Translations under genes and position numbers: made by a program | The notes under the pieces: model-generated | Told to the model about the DNA's origin: nothing | The model's database searches: none | What the model saw: only the letters and a program-made list of their open reading frames with translations | Assembly: GCF_011045115.1 (NCBI RefSeq) | Contig: NZ_JAAKZG010000003.1 | Location: 186,001-250,000 of the forward strand | From: Mesorhizobium zhangyense | GTDB taxonomy: Bacteria > Pseudomonadota > Alphaproteobacteria > Rhizobiales > Rhizobiaceae | DNA length: 64,000 nucleotides | Direction: 5' to 3' | Part shown: positions 26,047 through 37,609 of the stretch, piece after piece | How positions within the stretch are numbered: position 1 is the first letter of the stretch | Layout of the letters: each line of letters starts with the position of its first letter

Positions 26047-26217
26047 TTACACGAACGAGTAGGAGCTGCCGCGCTTCTTCAGGTCTTCGCGGGTAAAGCC
26101 ATTAGCCTTCAGCGTATCGTCGTCAAGCGACAGAAGCGCGCCATTGACATAGCGCGCAGCTTCGCGCTGGCGCGCTTCCATCAAGGCGTTGATTGCAGCT
26201 TTGAAAAATCCGGACAT
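26047..26217 (-). CDS. DUF1127-like small protein
   Basis: This 56-residue product begins MSGFFKAAINALMEARQREA. Its core LSLDDDTLKANGFTREDLKK fits the DUF1127/YjiS pattern (L..LDD..L...G..R.DL), and it ends RGSSYSFV. Small DUF1127 proteins in rhizobia and Agrobacterium have been linked to RNA turnover and phosphate or carbon metabolism; this member lacks the usual Arg-rich start. AGGGGAATAAG directly precedes ATG 26217. It is convergent with prmA, 1 bp apart, and divergent from the aminopeptidase gene. Confidence 0.75.
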   Translation of the reverse strand: MSGFFKAAINALMEARQREAARYVNGALLSLDDDTLKANGFTREDLKKRGSSYSFV

Positions 26218-26291
26218 CTTATTCCCCTGGTTGAAACATCAACCTCCCGACAACCAAGGTAGGACTGGTCGCGGCTGACTTACAGACACGA

Positions 26292-26346
26292 TTTTGCATT
26301 GCACCCATACATTTTTGCATGTGCGAACAGAATTGTGCATCGCACC
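26292..26346. promoter_or_regulatory. Three phased 14-bp direct repeats
   Basis: TTTTGCATTGCACC (26292), TTTTGCATGTGCGA (26313) and TTGTGCATCGCACC (26333) are spaced 21 and 20 bp apart, i.e. two helical turns, in the divergent promoter region between the DUF1127-like gene and the aminopeptidase gene. Each contains partial dyad symmetry around TGCA. This is an operator-like array for an unidentified regulator. Confidence 0.55.
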
Positions 26347-26448
26347 ATTCCGGCAAGCCCCGGATCAAACCGGACGCGTTGCAAGCATCAACCCACCCGG
26401 ATAGGTTTGCGCGACGCGAAGCATTGAGCACCGGAAGGCACGAAAGTC

Positions 26449-28278
26449 ATGTTCCAGACGTTTGAGACCGCCGGAGATCCGACCAGCGCGCCCGCGCGCG
26501 TGGCGAAATTGCGCGAATGGCTCGCGAGCCACGATCTCGACGGCTTTCTGGTGCCCCGCGCCGACGAACATCAGGGCGAATATGTTGCCGTTCGCTCGGA
26601 GAGGCTGCGCTGGCTGACTGGCTTCAGCGGCTCCGCCGGAGTAGCGCTGATTCTTAAGGATCGCGCCTTCATCTTCGTCGATGGACGCTATCAGTTGCAG
26701 GTGCGCGAACAGGTCGATCTCGGCATCTTCGCCATCGAAAGCCTGATCGACAATCCGCCCGCCGCCTGGATCAAGGACAATCTCGGCAAGGGCGCGCGGC
26801 TGGGCTTCGACCCATGGCTGCACACCGTCGGCGAGGTTCAGGCGCTCAAGAAAGCTGCCGAGAAAAACGGCGCAACCCTTGTGGCGCTCGACGTCAATCC
26901 AATCGACGAAATCTGGGCGGACCAGCCCGAGCAGCCCATGGCGGCGGTCGACATTCACCCCATCGAATTCGCGGGTGAACTGGCCAAGGAAAAGCTCGCC
27001 CGCCTCGCCGAAGCCCTTTCAAAACAGGGCGCCACCCACTGCGTGCTGACCGACCCTTCGTCGATTGCCTGGGCCTTCAACATTCGCGGCAATGACGTGC
27101 CGCACACGCCGCTGGTGCTGGGCTTCGCCATTCTGGCGGCGGACGGCAAGCACCTGCTCTTCATCGACAAGCGCAAGTTGCCGCGGAAGGTGCAGGCCTA
27201 TCTGACCCAGCTTTGCGACCTCCGCGCCCCCGACGCACTCACGGGCGACCTCGCCAAACTCGCGAAATCCGGCGCGAAAATCGCTCTCGATCCCGCTTTG
27301 GCCGCCGAAAAGCTGCGTGCGATCATCGAGGAGAATGGCGGCACCGTCGTCTCGGAAGCCGATCCCGCCCGCCTGCCCCGCGCCACCAAGAACCAGGCCG
27401 AACTGCAGGGCGCGCGCGCAGCGCACCGCCGCGACGGGGCCGCTGTGGCAAAACTGCTCTGCTGGCTCGATGCGCAAAAGCCCGGCACGATGGATGAGAT
27501 CAAGCTGGTCACCCAGCTTGAGGAAGCCAGGCGGACAGTCGGCGAGGAAACGCAGATGCCGCTTCGCGACGTGTCATTCGACACGATCTCGGGCGCCGGT
27601 CCGAACGGCGCCATCATGCACTACCGCGTTTCGAAAGCGACCAACCGCAAGCTTGGCGACGGCGAACTTTTCCTGCTCGATTCAGGCGCGCAATATCAGG
27701 ACGGCACCACCGACATCACCCGCACCGTGGCCATCGGCCAGTCGACCGACGAGATGCGCGAACGCTTCACCCTCGTCCTGAAGGGTATGATCGGCATTTC
27801 GACTTTGCGCTTTCCGGTCGGGACTCGCGGTTCGGAAATCGACGCGGTGGCACGCATGGCGCTGTGGAAGCACGGCCTTGATTATGCCCATGGCACCGGT
27901 CACGGCGTCGGCTCTTATCTGGCCGTCCATGAGGGGCCGCAGCGCATTTCGCGAACCGGCACGGAAAAGTTCCTGGAAGGCATGATCCTGTCCAACGAGC
28001 CCGGCTACTACAAGGAAGGCCACTACGGCATCCGCATCGAGAATCTTATTCTCGTGACCGCCGCCAAACCGGTCGAAGGTGGTGACCTGCCGGTGCATGA
28101 ATTCGAGACGCTGACGCTCGCCCCGATCGACCGCCGGCTGGTCAGGCCTGACCTGCTGGCGCACGAGGAGCTTGTCTGGCTGAACGCCTATCACGCCCGC
28201 GTGCTGGCCGAGATCGGACCGATGGTGGATGGCGAAACGCTGAAATGGCTGGAACAGGCGACCGCGCCGATTTCATAG
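26449..28278 (+). CDS. pepP: Xaa-Pro aminopeptidase (M24B)
   Basis: This 609-residue cytosolic metallopeptidase removes N-terminal residues before proline. Two creatinase-type N-terminal domains (from FLVPRADEHQGEYV and SGSAGVALIL) precede the pita-bread catalytic domain. The metal ligands appear in order: Asp in LLDSGAQYQDGTTDITRT (two Asp), His in GTGHGVGSYLAVHEG, Glu in LSNEPGYY and Glu in RIENL. The length fits the three-domain eukaryotic-like/APP1 type rather than the shorter E. coli PepP. GGAAGG precedes the ATG. The phased repeats at 26292-26346 lie about 100 bp upstream. Confidence 0.9.
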   Translation: MFQTFETAGDPTSAPARVAKLREWLASHDLDGFLVPRADEHQGEYVAVRSERLRWLTGFSGSAGVALILKDRAFIFVDGRYQLQVREQVDLGIFAIESLIDNPPAAWIKDNLGKGARLGFDPWLHTVGEVQALKKAAEKNGATLVALDVNPIDEIWADQPEQPMAAVDIHPIEFAGELAKEKLARLAEALSKQGATHCVLTDPSSIAWAFNIRGNDVPHTPLVLGFAILAADGKHLLFIDKRKLPRKVQAYLTQLCDLRAPDALTGDLAKLAKSGAKIALDPALAAEKLRAIIEENGGTVVSEADPARLPRATKNQAELQGARAAHRRDGAAVAKLLCWLDAQKPGTMDEIKLVTQLEEARRTVGEETQMPLRDVSFDTISGAGPNGAIMHYRVSKATNRKLGDGELFLLDSGAQYQDGTTDITRTVAIGQSTDEMRERFTLVLKGMIGISTLRFPVGTRGSEIDAVARMALWKHGLDYAHGTGHGVGSYLAVHEGPQRISRTGTEKFLEGMILSNEPGYYKEGHYGIRIENLILVTAAKPVEGGDLPVHEFETLTLAPIDRRLVRPDLLAHEELVWLNAYHARVLAEIGPMVDGETLKWLEQATAPIS

Positions 28279-28305
28279 GCGCGATCATCAAAAACAAATA
28301 GCGCT

Positions 28306-28602
28306 TCAGCCCATGAAATGGCGCAGCGCGATCAGAACCGCAGCACCCGCCAGGAACATCGGCATCAGCCCGCTCCGCAGCGAAACGATGCCTGCGACCA
28401 AAAGTGCTGCCAGTTCCGCCGGCCCTGCCGAAATGGCGGCAGGCGCCACCAGCGTCGTCAACACAGCAGCAGGCACGGCATCCAACCCGGCCTCGATGCG
28501 CGGATGGACGCGTTCGAAGCGCGACAGAACGAGGTGGCCGCCAATGCGCGTGAGATAGGTCATCGCAGCACCGGCAAGGATGATCCAGACTGTCGTGCTC
28601 AC
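28306..28602 (-). CDS. azlD: AzlD-family branched-chain amino acid exporter subunit
   Basis: This 98-residue membrane protein has three to four helices: WIILAGAAMTYLTRIGG, then GLDAVPAAVLTTLVAP and a C-terminal MFLAGAAVLIALRHFMG. The TYLTRIGG and AVPAAVLTTLVAP segments are AzlD signatures. Its start overlaps the azlC stop by 4 nt, the usual AzlCD arrangement. AzlCD exports branched-chain amino acids or their analogues; the substrate here is not shown. Confidence 0.9.
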   Translation of the reverse strand: MSTTVWIILAGAAMTYLTRIGGHLVLSRFERVHPRIEAGLDAVPAAVLTTLVAPAAISAGPAELAALLVAGIVSLRSGLMPMFLAGAAVLIALRHFMG

Positions 28603-29345
28603 AGGGTTTCACTCCGCTCGGAGGTTTCGGACTGATCGGATTTCTTGATCGGCATCACCGCGGCAAGCAGGATGCCGGCAACCGCGCCGATAGAGACATG
28701 CCAGGGCGACCCGACCGTCTTGTAGGCAATGATCGAAACGATCGCGCTGGTAATGACGATCGGCAGCCACAAGGGCCGCTTGCGAAAGCCCATGACAAGG
28801 CCGAGGAAATAAATCGGCAGCAGGAAATCGAGCCCGAAGGCGTGCGTGTCGGGTATCAGCTTGCCGAACTGCGCGCCGAGCGCTGCTTCCGCAACCCAGC
28901 AAACATAGACCGGCAATGCCATGCCCATATACCAGGCGAAGGAAACGTCTTCGCCACGTTCGCCCTTCGCTTCCGCGCCGGCATATTGCGGATCGGTGAG
29001 AAAGAAAAAGCCGATCGCCTTCTGGGCGAGTGGCCAATGGCGAATGCGCCGCCCGAGTGCTGCCGAATAAAGCACATGACGGAAGTTCACCGCAAAGATC
29101 GAAAACACGATGAGAGCCGGCGCCAGCTTCTGGCCGAAAAGCTCGATACCGACCATCTGGCTCGCGCCGGCATAGACGGTCGCGCTCATCAGCACGGCTT
29201 CGAAGACGCTGAAACCCTGTTCGGCGGCAAGCGCCCCGAAAAGAAGGCCGAACGGCGCAGAAGCCACCACAATGGGAACGCCCATTTGAAAACCGCGCCA
29301 AAACCCGCTCGCACGAGCGCCCTCGGAAATGGCTTCGCTGGACAT
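28599..29345 (-). CDS. azlC: AzlC-family branched-chain amino acid exporter subunit
   Basis: This 248-residue polytopic protein has AzlC marks: GFQMGVPIVVASAPFGLLFG, VLMSATVYAGASQMVG, FAVNFRHVLYSAALGR and FFLTDPQYAG. It forms the large subunit of the AzlCD exporter with the overlapping azlD. GGGAGT lies before ATG 29345. A rhizobial-style palindrome lies just upstream (29359-29406). Confidence 0.9.
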   Translation of the reverse strand: MSSEAISEGARASGFWRGFQMGVPIVVASAPFGLLFGALAAEQGFSVFEAVLMSATVYAGASQMVGIELFGQKLAPALIVFSIFAVNFRHVLYSAALGRRIRHWPLAQKAIGFFFLTDPQYAGAEAKGERGEDVSFAWYMGMALPVYVCWVAEAALGAQFGKLIPDTHAFGLDFLLPIYFLGLVMGFRKRPLWLPIVITSAIVSIIAYKTVGSPWHVSIGAVAGILLAAVMPIKKSDQSETSERSETL

Positions 29346-29358
29346 GGCTACTCCCTAA

Positions 29359-29406
29359 AGCATCGGACCGAAAAGTGGGTACCCGTTTTCGGAATATTCG
29401 GATGCT
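29359..29406. repeat. 48-bp palindromic repeat centred on GGTACC
   Basis: AGCATC (29359) is mirrored by GATGCT (29401-29406). The inner arms are CCGAAAA and TTTTCGG flanking GTGGGTACCCG. I recall very similar palindromes scattered widely in Rhizobiales genomes. It sits between azlC and ligA and could serve as a bidirectional terminator, a protein-binding site or a mobile mini-repeat. Confidence 0.6.
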
Positions 29407-29572
29407 CATTCAAAGTGTCAGATCGTCCTTTGTGCGTCCGAAGGGGCGCACGGCGATCTAGGAAAGAAAGTCTATTTAGGTCGGCAGGACCCGCAAGTCA
29501 TATGAATTCGCTTGAGCCAGCGATCAGGGAAAATGATGCTCCTGCCGGCGAGGATTAGTTAATTCGAACGGG

Positions 29573-31768
<2,196 letters not shown>

Positions 31769-31869
31769 CTACACTAGCCGAAGAGACAAAGGGACGGCAG
31801 TCTTTTTAGCAAAAGATCGTGCCGAAACAGCAACCTGCTGACATCGCCGGAATCAGTTCGTGAAGGGCC

Positions 31870-33546
31870 TCAGGATGCGGCGGCCGTATTTTCCCGCAAC
31901 AGACGCTCGGCGGCGGCCCGCGCTTCGTCGGTGATCGTCGCCCCAGCCAGCATACGCGCGATCTCTTCCTGCCGCGAGCCGCGATCCATCTCGGCGATGC
32001 TGGTCGAGACCTGCTCTTTGCCGCCGGACTTGGCGATAAGGAAATGCGTGCCGGCGCGCGCGGCAACCTGCGGCGCATGGGTGACCGACAGAACCTGGAC
32101 CCGATTGGCCAGCCGCGACAGGCGTTGCCCGATCGCATCGGCCACGGCACCGCCCACGCCCGTGTCGATTTCGTCGAACACCAGCGTCGGTGCAGAGCCG
32201 CGATCGGCAAGCGCCACCTTCAGCGCCAGCAGGAAGCGGGAAAGCTCGCCGCCCGACGCTATCTTCATCATCGGGCCGGGCTTGGTGCCGGGGTTGGTGC
32301 GCACCCAGAACTCGATCAGGTCGATGCCCTCCTCCAGCCGATTGCCGGCCTCGGTGCTCATCTCGACGATGAACTCGGCACGCTCGAGCTTCAGCGCCGG
32401 CAATTCGGCCATCACCGCGTTGCGCAGACCGATCGCCGCCGTCTTGCGCAACTCCGAAAGATTTGCCGCCACAGCGTCGTAGGCATCGCGCGCGGCCACA
32501 GCCTGCTTTTCAAGCACATGCAGGCGCTCTTCGCCGGCATCGAGATCGGCGAGATCGGCCGACATCGTATCGCGCAGGCGCGCCAGATCGTCGACCGGCA
32601 CATTGTGCTTGCGCGACGCGGCGCGCAGCGCAAACAGTCGCTCTTCCGCATTCTCCAGACGCTTCGGATCATATTCTGTGGCGCGCAAGGCGGCATCGAC
32701 GCCCGACTGCGCGGCGTCCAGCGACAGCATAGCTTCGTCCAGAGATTTCACGACATCATCGAGCAGGCCGGGGACTTCCGATGCCTTGCGCTGCAAGCGC
32801 CTGAGCAAACTTGCCAATTGCGGCAACGGCGAGTTCTGGCCGGAAAGCACATCCTGCGCGTCCTGGATTTCGCCGGCGATCTTTTCAGCCCGCATCATCG
32901 TCGTGCGGATCTCTGCCAGCTCGGTTTCCTCGCCCGGTTGCGGGTCGAGTTGGGAGAGTTCGGCGACGGCTGCACGCAGATAATCAGCCTCGCGCGCGGC
33001 AGCCTCGACGCGCGCGCGATGCCGCGCCAGCTCCTGTTCGCAGTCACGCCAGCGCCGCCAGGTCTCGCCACAGGCACGCGCCTCGCCGATATGGCCGCCA
33101 AAGGAATCGAGCAGTTCGCGATGAGCGCTCGCGTCTACAAGGGCGCGCTCGTCATGCTGGCCGTGGATCTCGACCAGCGCGCGGCCGATATCGCGCATCA
33201 AGGTGACGCTGGATGGCTGGTCGTTGACGAAGACGCGCGTGCGCCCGTCCGCCGTCTGCACCCGGCGCAGGATGATGTCGCCGTCGTCGTCCAGCGCGTT
33301 GTCGATCAGAATCTGCCGGGCAGGATGATTGCGCGGCACGTCGAACACAGCCGACACCTGCCCCTGCGCCGCACCATGGCGGACGAGCGATGCGTCGCCG
33401 CGGGCACCCAGTGCCAGCGACAGCGCGTCGAGAAGAATGGATTTGCCTGCGCCCGTCTCGCCGGTGAGCACGGAAAGGCCCGGCGAGAAATCAATGTCCA
33501 GCCGCTCGATCAGCACGATATCGCGGATAGACAGTCTGGAAAGCAT
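31870..33546 (-). CDS. recN: DNA repair protein RecN
   Basis: This 558-residue SMC-like ATPase acts in double-strand break repair. Walker A is GETGAGKSILLDAL (29-42). The central region (about 160-370) is a coiled coil rich in Glu/Arg/Ala. The C-terminal lobe has the ABC signature SGGELSRFLLALKVAL and Walker B LVFDEIDTGVGG, followed by SVTHAPQVAARAGTH. It sits 15 bp after bamD and is probably cotranscribed with it; no LexA-type box was seen in that short gap. Confidence 0.95.
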   Translation of the reverse strand: MLSRLSIRDIVLIERLDIDFSPGLSVLTGETGAGKSILLDALSLALGARGDASLVRHGAAQGQVSAVFDVPRNHPARQILIDNALDDDGDIILRRVQTADGRTRVFVNDQPSSVTLMRDIGRALVEIHGQHDERALVDASAHRELLDSFGGHIGEARACGETWRRWRDCEQELARHRARVEAAAREADYLRAAVAELSQLDPQPGEETELAEIRTTMMRAEKIAGEIQDAQDVLSGQNSPLPQLASLLRRLQRKASEVPGLLDDVVKSLDEAMLSLDAAQSGVDAALRATEYDPKRLENAEERLFALRAASRKHNVPVDDLARLRDTMSADLADLDAGEERLHVLEKQAVAARDAYDAVAANLSELRKTAAIGLRNAVMAELPALKLERAEFIVEMSTEAGNRLEEGIDLIEFWVRTNPGTKPGPMMKIASGGELSRFLLALKVALADRGSAPTLVFDEIDTGVGGAVADAIGQRLSRLANRVQVLSVTHAPQVAARAGTHFLIAKSGGKEQVSTSIAEMDRGSRQEEIARMLAGATITDEARAAAERLLRENTAAAS

Positions 33547-33561
33547 CGACGCCCGCTTTGA

Positions 33562-34431
33562 TCAGGCGCCGGTTATAAGCTTTCCGGCCTTGGAAATCCA
33601 CGAGCCGGCGTTTTCACGTGGCTCCAGACCATTGGTCTGCAGCAGCTTGTAGGAATCGCGATACCACGGGCTGTCCGGGTAGTTCTGCCCAAGAACGGCG
33701 GCTGCTGTCTGCGCTTCCGAGGTCAGGCCCATCGCGTAATAGGCTTCGGTCAGACGCGCGAGCGCTTCTTCGGCCTGACGGGTATTGGAGTAATTCTCGA
33801 CCACGTAGCGGAAGCGCTTCACCGCAGCGATATATTCGCGGCGTTCGAGATAATAGCGGCCGACCTGCATCTCCTTGCCGGCGAGCTGGTCGCGCGCAAA
33901 GCGCACCTTTTCCTTGGCGTCGTCGACATATTCCGAATCAGGCCAGCGGGTAACCACTTCCTGCATCGCCTCGATGGCGCGGCGCGATTCCTTCTGGTCC
34001 TGCGTCACGTCCTTGATCTGGCGGAAATAGCACAGACCGATGATGTACTGGGCATAGGCCGCGTCGGGCGTCGACGGGTAGAGCGCGAGATAGCGCTTCG
34101 CCGAATTGATCGAGTCGTCATAATTGCCCTGGCGGTAATTGGCGAAAGCGCCCATCACCATCGATTTACGGGCATATTCCGAATAGGGATGCTGACGGTC
34201 GACCGCATCGAACTTGCGGCTTGCTTCTTTCAGGCGGCCGGAATTCAGATTGGCCAGGCCCTGATTGTAGAGAACATCGGCTGGTTCGGTCTGCTCGACA
34301 TAGGTCGACAGATCGAGGTCCTTTTCGGAAGACATGCAGGCCGAAAGGAGAAGCGGCGCGGAAAGCACCGAAAGCGCCAGGAAGGCAGCGCGCGCCGGCT
34401 GATTCGACTGTGCAGCTCGCTGGAAAAACAT
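33562..34431 (-). CDS. bamD: Outer-membrane assembly lipoprotein BamD
   Basis: This 289-residue lipoprotein component of the BAM complex folds and inserts outer-membrane beta-barrels. With the start at 34431 the signal peptide ends in lipobox LLSAC, lipidated at Cys32. Five TPR-like repeats follow: [20 protein letters not shown], then [50 protein letters not shown] and [15 protein letters not shown]. Upstream in-frame ATGs (34467, 34488) are possible but would add residues unusual for a lipoprotein leader. Its place after lpxC and before recN is conserved in rhizobia. Confidence 0.94.
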   Translation of the reverse strand: MFFQRAAQSNQPARAAFLALSVLSAPLLLSACMSSEKDLDLSTYVEQTEPADVLYNQGLANLNSGRLKEASRKFDAVDRQHPYSEYARKSMVMGAFANYRQGNYDDSINSAKRYLALYPSTPDAAYAQYIIGLCYFRQIKDVTQDQKESRRAIEAMQEVVTRWPDSEYVDDAKEKVRFARDQLAGKEMQVGRYYLERREYIAAVKRFRYVVENYSNTRQAEEALARLTEAYYAMGLTSEAQTAAAVLGQNYPDSPWYRDSYKLLQTNGLEPRENAGSWISKAGKLITGA

Positions 34432-34634
34432 GATCGGATTCGGCCCTCTCGCCATGATTATACTCATCGCCCCGCAGTCATAGACCACAACTGCCCTTGA
34501 ACGGCAACGCTATCGTCCGGCAATGGTGCATTTTTGTGGCAGGCTCAGGCTTTCGCCATAATCAGCCTGTGGACGATGCGTTATCGTCACACAAGTCCTG
34601 CTTTTCAGGCCTCGGGGCTAGCCCCCGGCGTGCC

Positions 34635-35585
34635 TCAAAGCACCCAGGGCGCGTAGACTGGAGCGTTTACGGCGATCATTTCTGCCGAACGGCCACGTTC
34701 GCGGCGAGTCGTCTCGACGATCTCGAAGGCCGAACGATCCGACAGCAGGCGGCGAAGCGCAGCTGCATTCATCCGGTGACCGCCGCGATAGGAACGGAAG
34801 CAGCCGATGAAGCGCGCGCCGGCAAGCGACAGGTCGCCCATGGCGTCCAGCGTCTTGTGCCGCACGAATTCGTTGGGATAGCGCAGACCTTCGACGTTGA
34901 TGATGCGGCTGTCGTCGCCGATCACCACGGAATTTTCCAGCGAAGAGCCGAGCGCATAGCCGGCAGCCCACAGGCGCTCGACATCCTTCATGAAACCGAA
35001 GGTGCGCGCGCGTGCGATCTCGGTGCGGAACATGTCCGGATTGACGTCCGCCGCGAAGGACTGGCGGCCGATGGCCGGGTTTTCGAAATCGATCTCGACC
35101 TCGAAGCGCGTTCCGGCATAGGGGCGGAATTCGGCCCAGGAGGCCCCCGCCTCGATGCGAACAGGCTTCAGGATGCGAACGTAGCGGCGCTTGGCAGAAA
35201 GCGTCTCGATGCCGGCCTGATCGATGGCTTCGACGAAACGGATGGCGCTGCCGTCGAGGATCGGCACTTCATTGCCGTCGATCTCGATGATGAGATTGTC
35301 GATGCCCAGACCGAACAGCGCGCCCATGACGTGCTCGACGGTGGCGACATGATAGCCGGCGGGATCGCCGAGCATGGTGCATAGATCGGTGCTGCCGACT
35401 TCGGAAACGAGCGCGCGCAGGTCGCGCGTGGCTTCGCCCTCACCGACATGGTGGAACACGATACCCGTGTCCGCATCGGCAGGCAGAAAGTGCAGAGTGA
35501 CCGGTTTACCGCTGTGGACGCCAACCCCGGAAAGCGTCGCGCGCGATTTCAATGTCGTCTGATAGTCGTGCAAGTGAATCCCCAT
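34635..35585 (-). CDS. lpxC: UDP-3-O-acyl-GlcNAc deacetylase
   Basis: This 316-residue zinc enzyme catalyses the committed step of lipid A synthesis. Seen are the N-terminal YQTTLKSRATLSGVGVHSG, zinc-site VEHVMGALFGLGIDN, HKTLDAMGDLSLAG and C-terminal RGGHRMNAAALRRLL. The start MGIHLHDYQTTL at 35585 gives the usual length; an earlier frame start is unsupported. It lies downstream of ftsZ but beyond a terminator, and its own upstream region carries three GANTC sites and a CtrA-type box, suggesting cell-cycle control. Confidence 0.95.
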   Translation of the reverse strand: MGIHLHDYQTTLKSRATLSGVGVHSGKPVTLHFLPADADTGIVFHHVGEGEATRDLRALVSEVGSTDLCTMLGDPAGYHVATVEHVMGALFGLGIDNLIIEIDGNEVPILDGSAIRFVEAIDQAGIETLSAKRRYVRILKPVRIEAGASWAEFRPYAGTRFEVEIDFENPAIGRQSFAADVNPDMFRTEIARARTFGFMKDVERLWAAGYALGSSLENSVVIGDDSRIINVEGLRYPNEFVRHKTLDAMGDLSLAGARFIGCFRSYRGGHRMNAAALRRLLSDRSAFEIVETTRRERGRSAEMIAVNAPVYAPWVL

Positions 35586-35669
35586 GTGCCCGTTTAGCGC
35601 GTGTCTGTCACGCCAGTCCAGAGGGGCGTTGCTCTCGTGTCTGTCGGCATACGGGAACAGTTCCCCGCA

Positions 35670-35726
35670 GATTCGCGCACACCGACTCCATTCGAGACGG
35701 AAGATAGTGACGCGCGGGGAAGACTC
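35670..35726. promoter_or_regulatory. Three GANTC sites before lpxC
   Basis: GATTC (35670-35674), GACTC (35684-35688) and GACTC (35722-35726) occur in 57 bp upstream of lpxC. GANTC is the target of the alphaproteobacterial cell-cycle methyltransferase CcrM, and GcrA acts at such methylated promoters. Confidence 0.55.
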
Positions 35727-35760
35727 CAAATCACGGTTTTTTACCCCGTGTTACGGCGAA

Positions 35761-35775
35761 TTAAGAGGCCCTTAA
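35761..35775. promoter_or_regulatory. CtrA-type box upstream of lpxC
   Basis: TTAA-GAGGCCC-TTAA exactly matches the TTAA-N7-TTAA consensus of the alphaproteobacterial cell-cycle regulator CtrA. It lies 176 bp before the lpxC start and downstream of the ftsZ terminator. Confidence 0.5.
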
Positions 35776-35802
35776 CACACCAAGCATTTGTTTTCATTCA
35801 AT

Positions 35803-35844
35803 TTAAAAAGTTAACGGGCAGGCGCTCACGCGCCTGCCCGTTAA
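35803..35844 (-). terminator. Intrinsic terminator of ftsZ
   Basis: A perfect 15-bp stem (35811-35825 with 35830-35844, 4-nt loop) built from TTAACGGGCAGGCGC and its complement is followed on the minus strand by CTTTTTAAATT. It lies 25 bp after the ftsZ stop and ends the ddlB-ftsQAZ transcript. Confidence 0.85.
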
Positions 35845-35868
35845 TATCTGTTACATTCCGTTAACGGT

Positions 35869-37539
35869 TCAGTTGGCTTGCCGGCGCAGGAATGCCGGAA
35901 TCTCCAACTGATCGTCTTCCTGCACGGCCCGCTGCTGCGGCGCGAGGCGGCCATGTTCGTCAAGCTGGCCACGGCGCGGCGCGTAGAGCGACGGGTCCTG
36001 GCTGGCCGCGCGGCGCAGCTCCGGAGCCTGCTGGCGCAGCTTCGGTTCGCGCGGCTGTGCCGGCTGCAGGCGTGCGGGCTCTTCCTCGCGGCGGGTCAGG
36101 CCGTTGGTCAGGCGCTTCAAGAGGCTCATCGGGCCGCTTTCGTGATGCTGCTCGGGAGCACGGGCCTTGGCTTCCACTTCGGCTTTCACCAGCGGCGGAA
36201 AGTCTTCGACACGCGGCATCCGGGGCTGAGCGGCGGCCACCGGCTGCTGAGGCAGTTCACGCAGCTGCACAGGAGCTGCCATCGGCTGCTGCTGGACCGG
36301 CTGCGGCTGGGGAGCGGCAGGCGGCGGAGCCTGGAACAGCTTGCTCTGCGGGCGGAAATCGTCCTGAACGGCGACCGGGCGGGGTGCTGCCATTGCGGCG
36401 GCATTCGCTTCGGCCATGCGGATCGCATCGGCCACCGGATCGGCAGCGCGCGGCGCTTCCTGGACGACCTGCTGCACGGGGGCCGCTGGACGCTGCTCGA
36501 CAATTGCCGCCGGACGCGGCGCCGGCTTCATCGGCGGGCGGATGGCGATCGGGGCGGCTGCGATTTCGGCAGCCGTCTTGTCGATGCCGGTCGCCACGAC
36601 CGAGACGCGGATGACGCCTTCGAGTTCCTCGTCGAAGGTCGCACCAAGGATGATGTTGGCATCCTGGTCGACTTCCTCGCGGATACGGGTTGCCGCTTCG
36701 TCGACTTCGAACAGGGTGAGGTCGCGGCCGCCGGTGATCGAGATCAGCAGGCCCTTCGCACCCTTCATCGAGGTCTCGTCGAGCAGCGGGTTGGCGATCG
36801 CAGCCTCGGCAGCGGCCATCGCGCGGCCCTCGCCCGAAGCTTCGCCGGTGCCCATCATCGCCTTGCCCATCTCGCGCATCACCGAACGGACGTCGGCGAA
36901 GTCGAGGTTGATCAGGCCTTCCTTGACCATCAGGTCGGTGATGCAGGCAACGCCCGAATAGAGCACCTGGTCGGCCATGGCGAAGGCGTCGGCGAATGTC
37001 GTCTTGTCATTGGCGAGCCGGAACAGGTTCTGGTTCGGAATGACGATCAGGGTATCGACGCACTTCTGCAGTTCCTCGATGCCCATATCCGCCGTCTTCA
37101 TGCGGCGCTGGCCTTCGAAATGGAACGGCTTGGTGACGACGCCGACGGTGAGGATGCCCTTTTCGCGCGCTGCGCGGGCAACGACAGGAGCAGCACCCGT
37201 ACCAGTGCCACCGCCCATGCCGGCGGTGACGAAGCACATATGGGTGTTCGTCAGATGATCGATGATCTCGTCGATGCACTCTTCGGCGGCGGCGCGACCG
37301 ACCTCAGGCTGGGAACCCGCGCCGAGACCCTCGGTAACGTGGGCGCCAAGCTGGATCAGGCGATCGGCCTTCGACATCGTAAGCGCCTGGGCATCGGTGT
37401 TGGCCACGACGAATTCGACGCCGCGAAGTCCTGCGGTGATCATGTTGTTGACTGCGTTGCCGCCGCCGCCGCCGACACCGAAAACGGTGATGCGCGGCTT
37501 CAGCTCGGTTATGTCCGGCTTTTGCAGATTGATCGTCAT
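35869..37539 (-). CDS. ftsZ: Cell division tubulin homologue FtsZ
   Basis: This 556-residue GTPase polymerises into the Z ring. The tubulin-like core contains [22 protein letters not shown], the signature [13 protein letters not shown] and TVVTKPF-like [14 protein letters not shown]. The polymerising T7 region ([16 protein letters not shown]) and C-terminal domain follow. From about residue 330 a Pro/Ala/Gln-rich linker of roughly 200 residues separates the core from the conserved tail [15 protein letters not shown], which binds FtsA and other partners. Long linkers are typical of alphaproteobacteria. The start at 37539 ([20 protein letters not shown]) has AAGGAC upstream. It is the last gene before a strong terminator. 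Confidence 0.97.
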   Translation of the reverse strand: MTINLQKPDITELKPRITVFGVGGGGGNAVNNMITAGLRGVEFVVANTDAQALTMSKADRLIQLGAHVTEGLGAGSQPEVGRAAAEECIDEIIDHLTNTHMCFVTAGMGGGTGTGAAPVVARAAREKGILTVGVVTKPFHFEGQRRMKTADMGIEELQKCVDTLIVIPNQNLFRLANDKTTFADAFAMADQVLYSGVACITDLMVKEGLINLDFADVRSVMREMGKAMMGTGEASGEGRAMAAAEAAIANPLLDETSMKGAKGLLISITGGRDLTLFEVDEAATRIREEVDQDANIILGATFDEELEGVIRVSVVATGIDKTAAEIAAAPIAIRPPMKPAPRPAAIVEQRPAAPVQQVVQEAPRAADPVADAIRMAEANAAAMAAPRPVAVQDDFRPQSKLFQAPPPAAPQPQPVQQQPMAAPVQLRELPQQPVAAAQPRMPRVEDFPPLVKAEVEAKARAPEQHHESGPMSLLKRLTNGLTRREEEPARLQPAQPREPKLRQQAPELRRAASQDPSLYAPRRGQLDEHGRLAPQQRAVQEDDQLEIPAFLRRQAN

Positions 37540-37609
37540 TGTCCTTGTCCTTTTCGCCTTTCCCGCCGCTTCGCCGCCGCGGCCGTTATGGGGCAATCCC
37601 CGTCAAACT

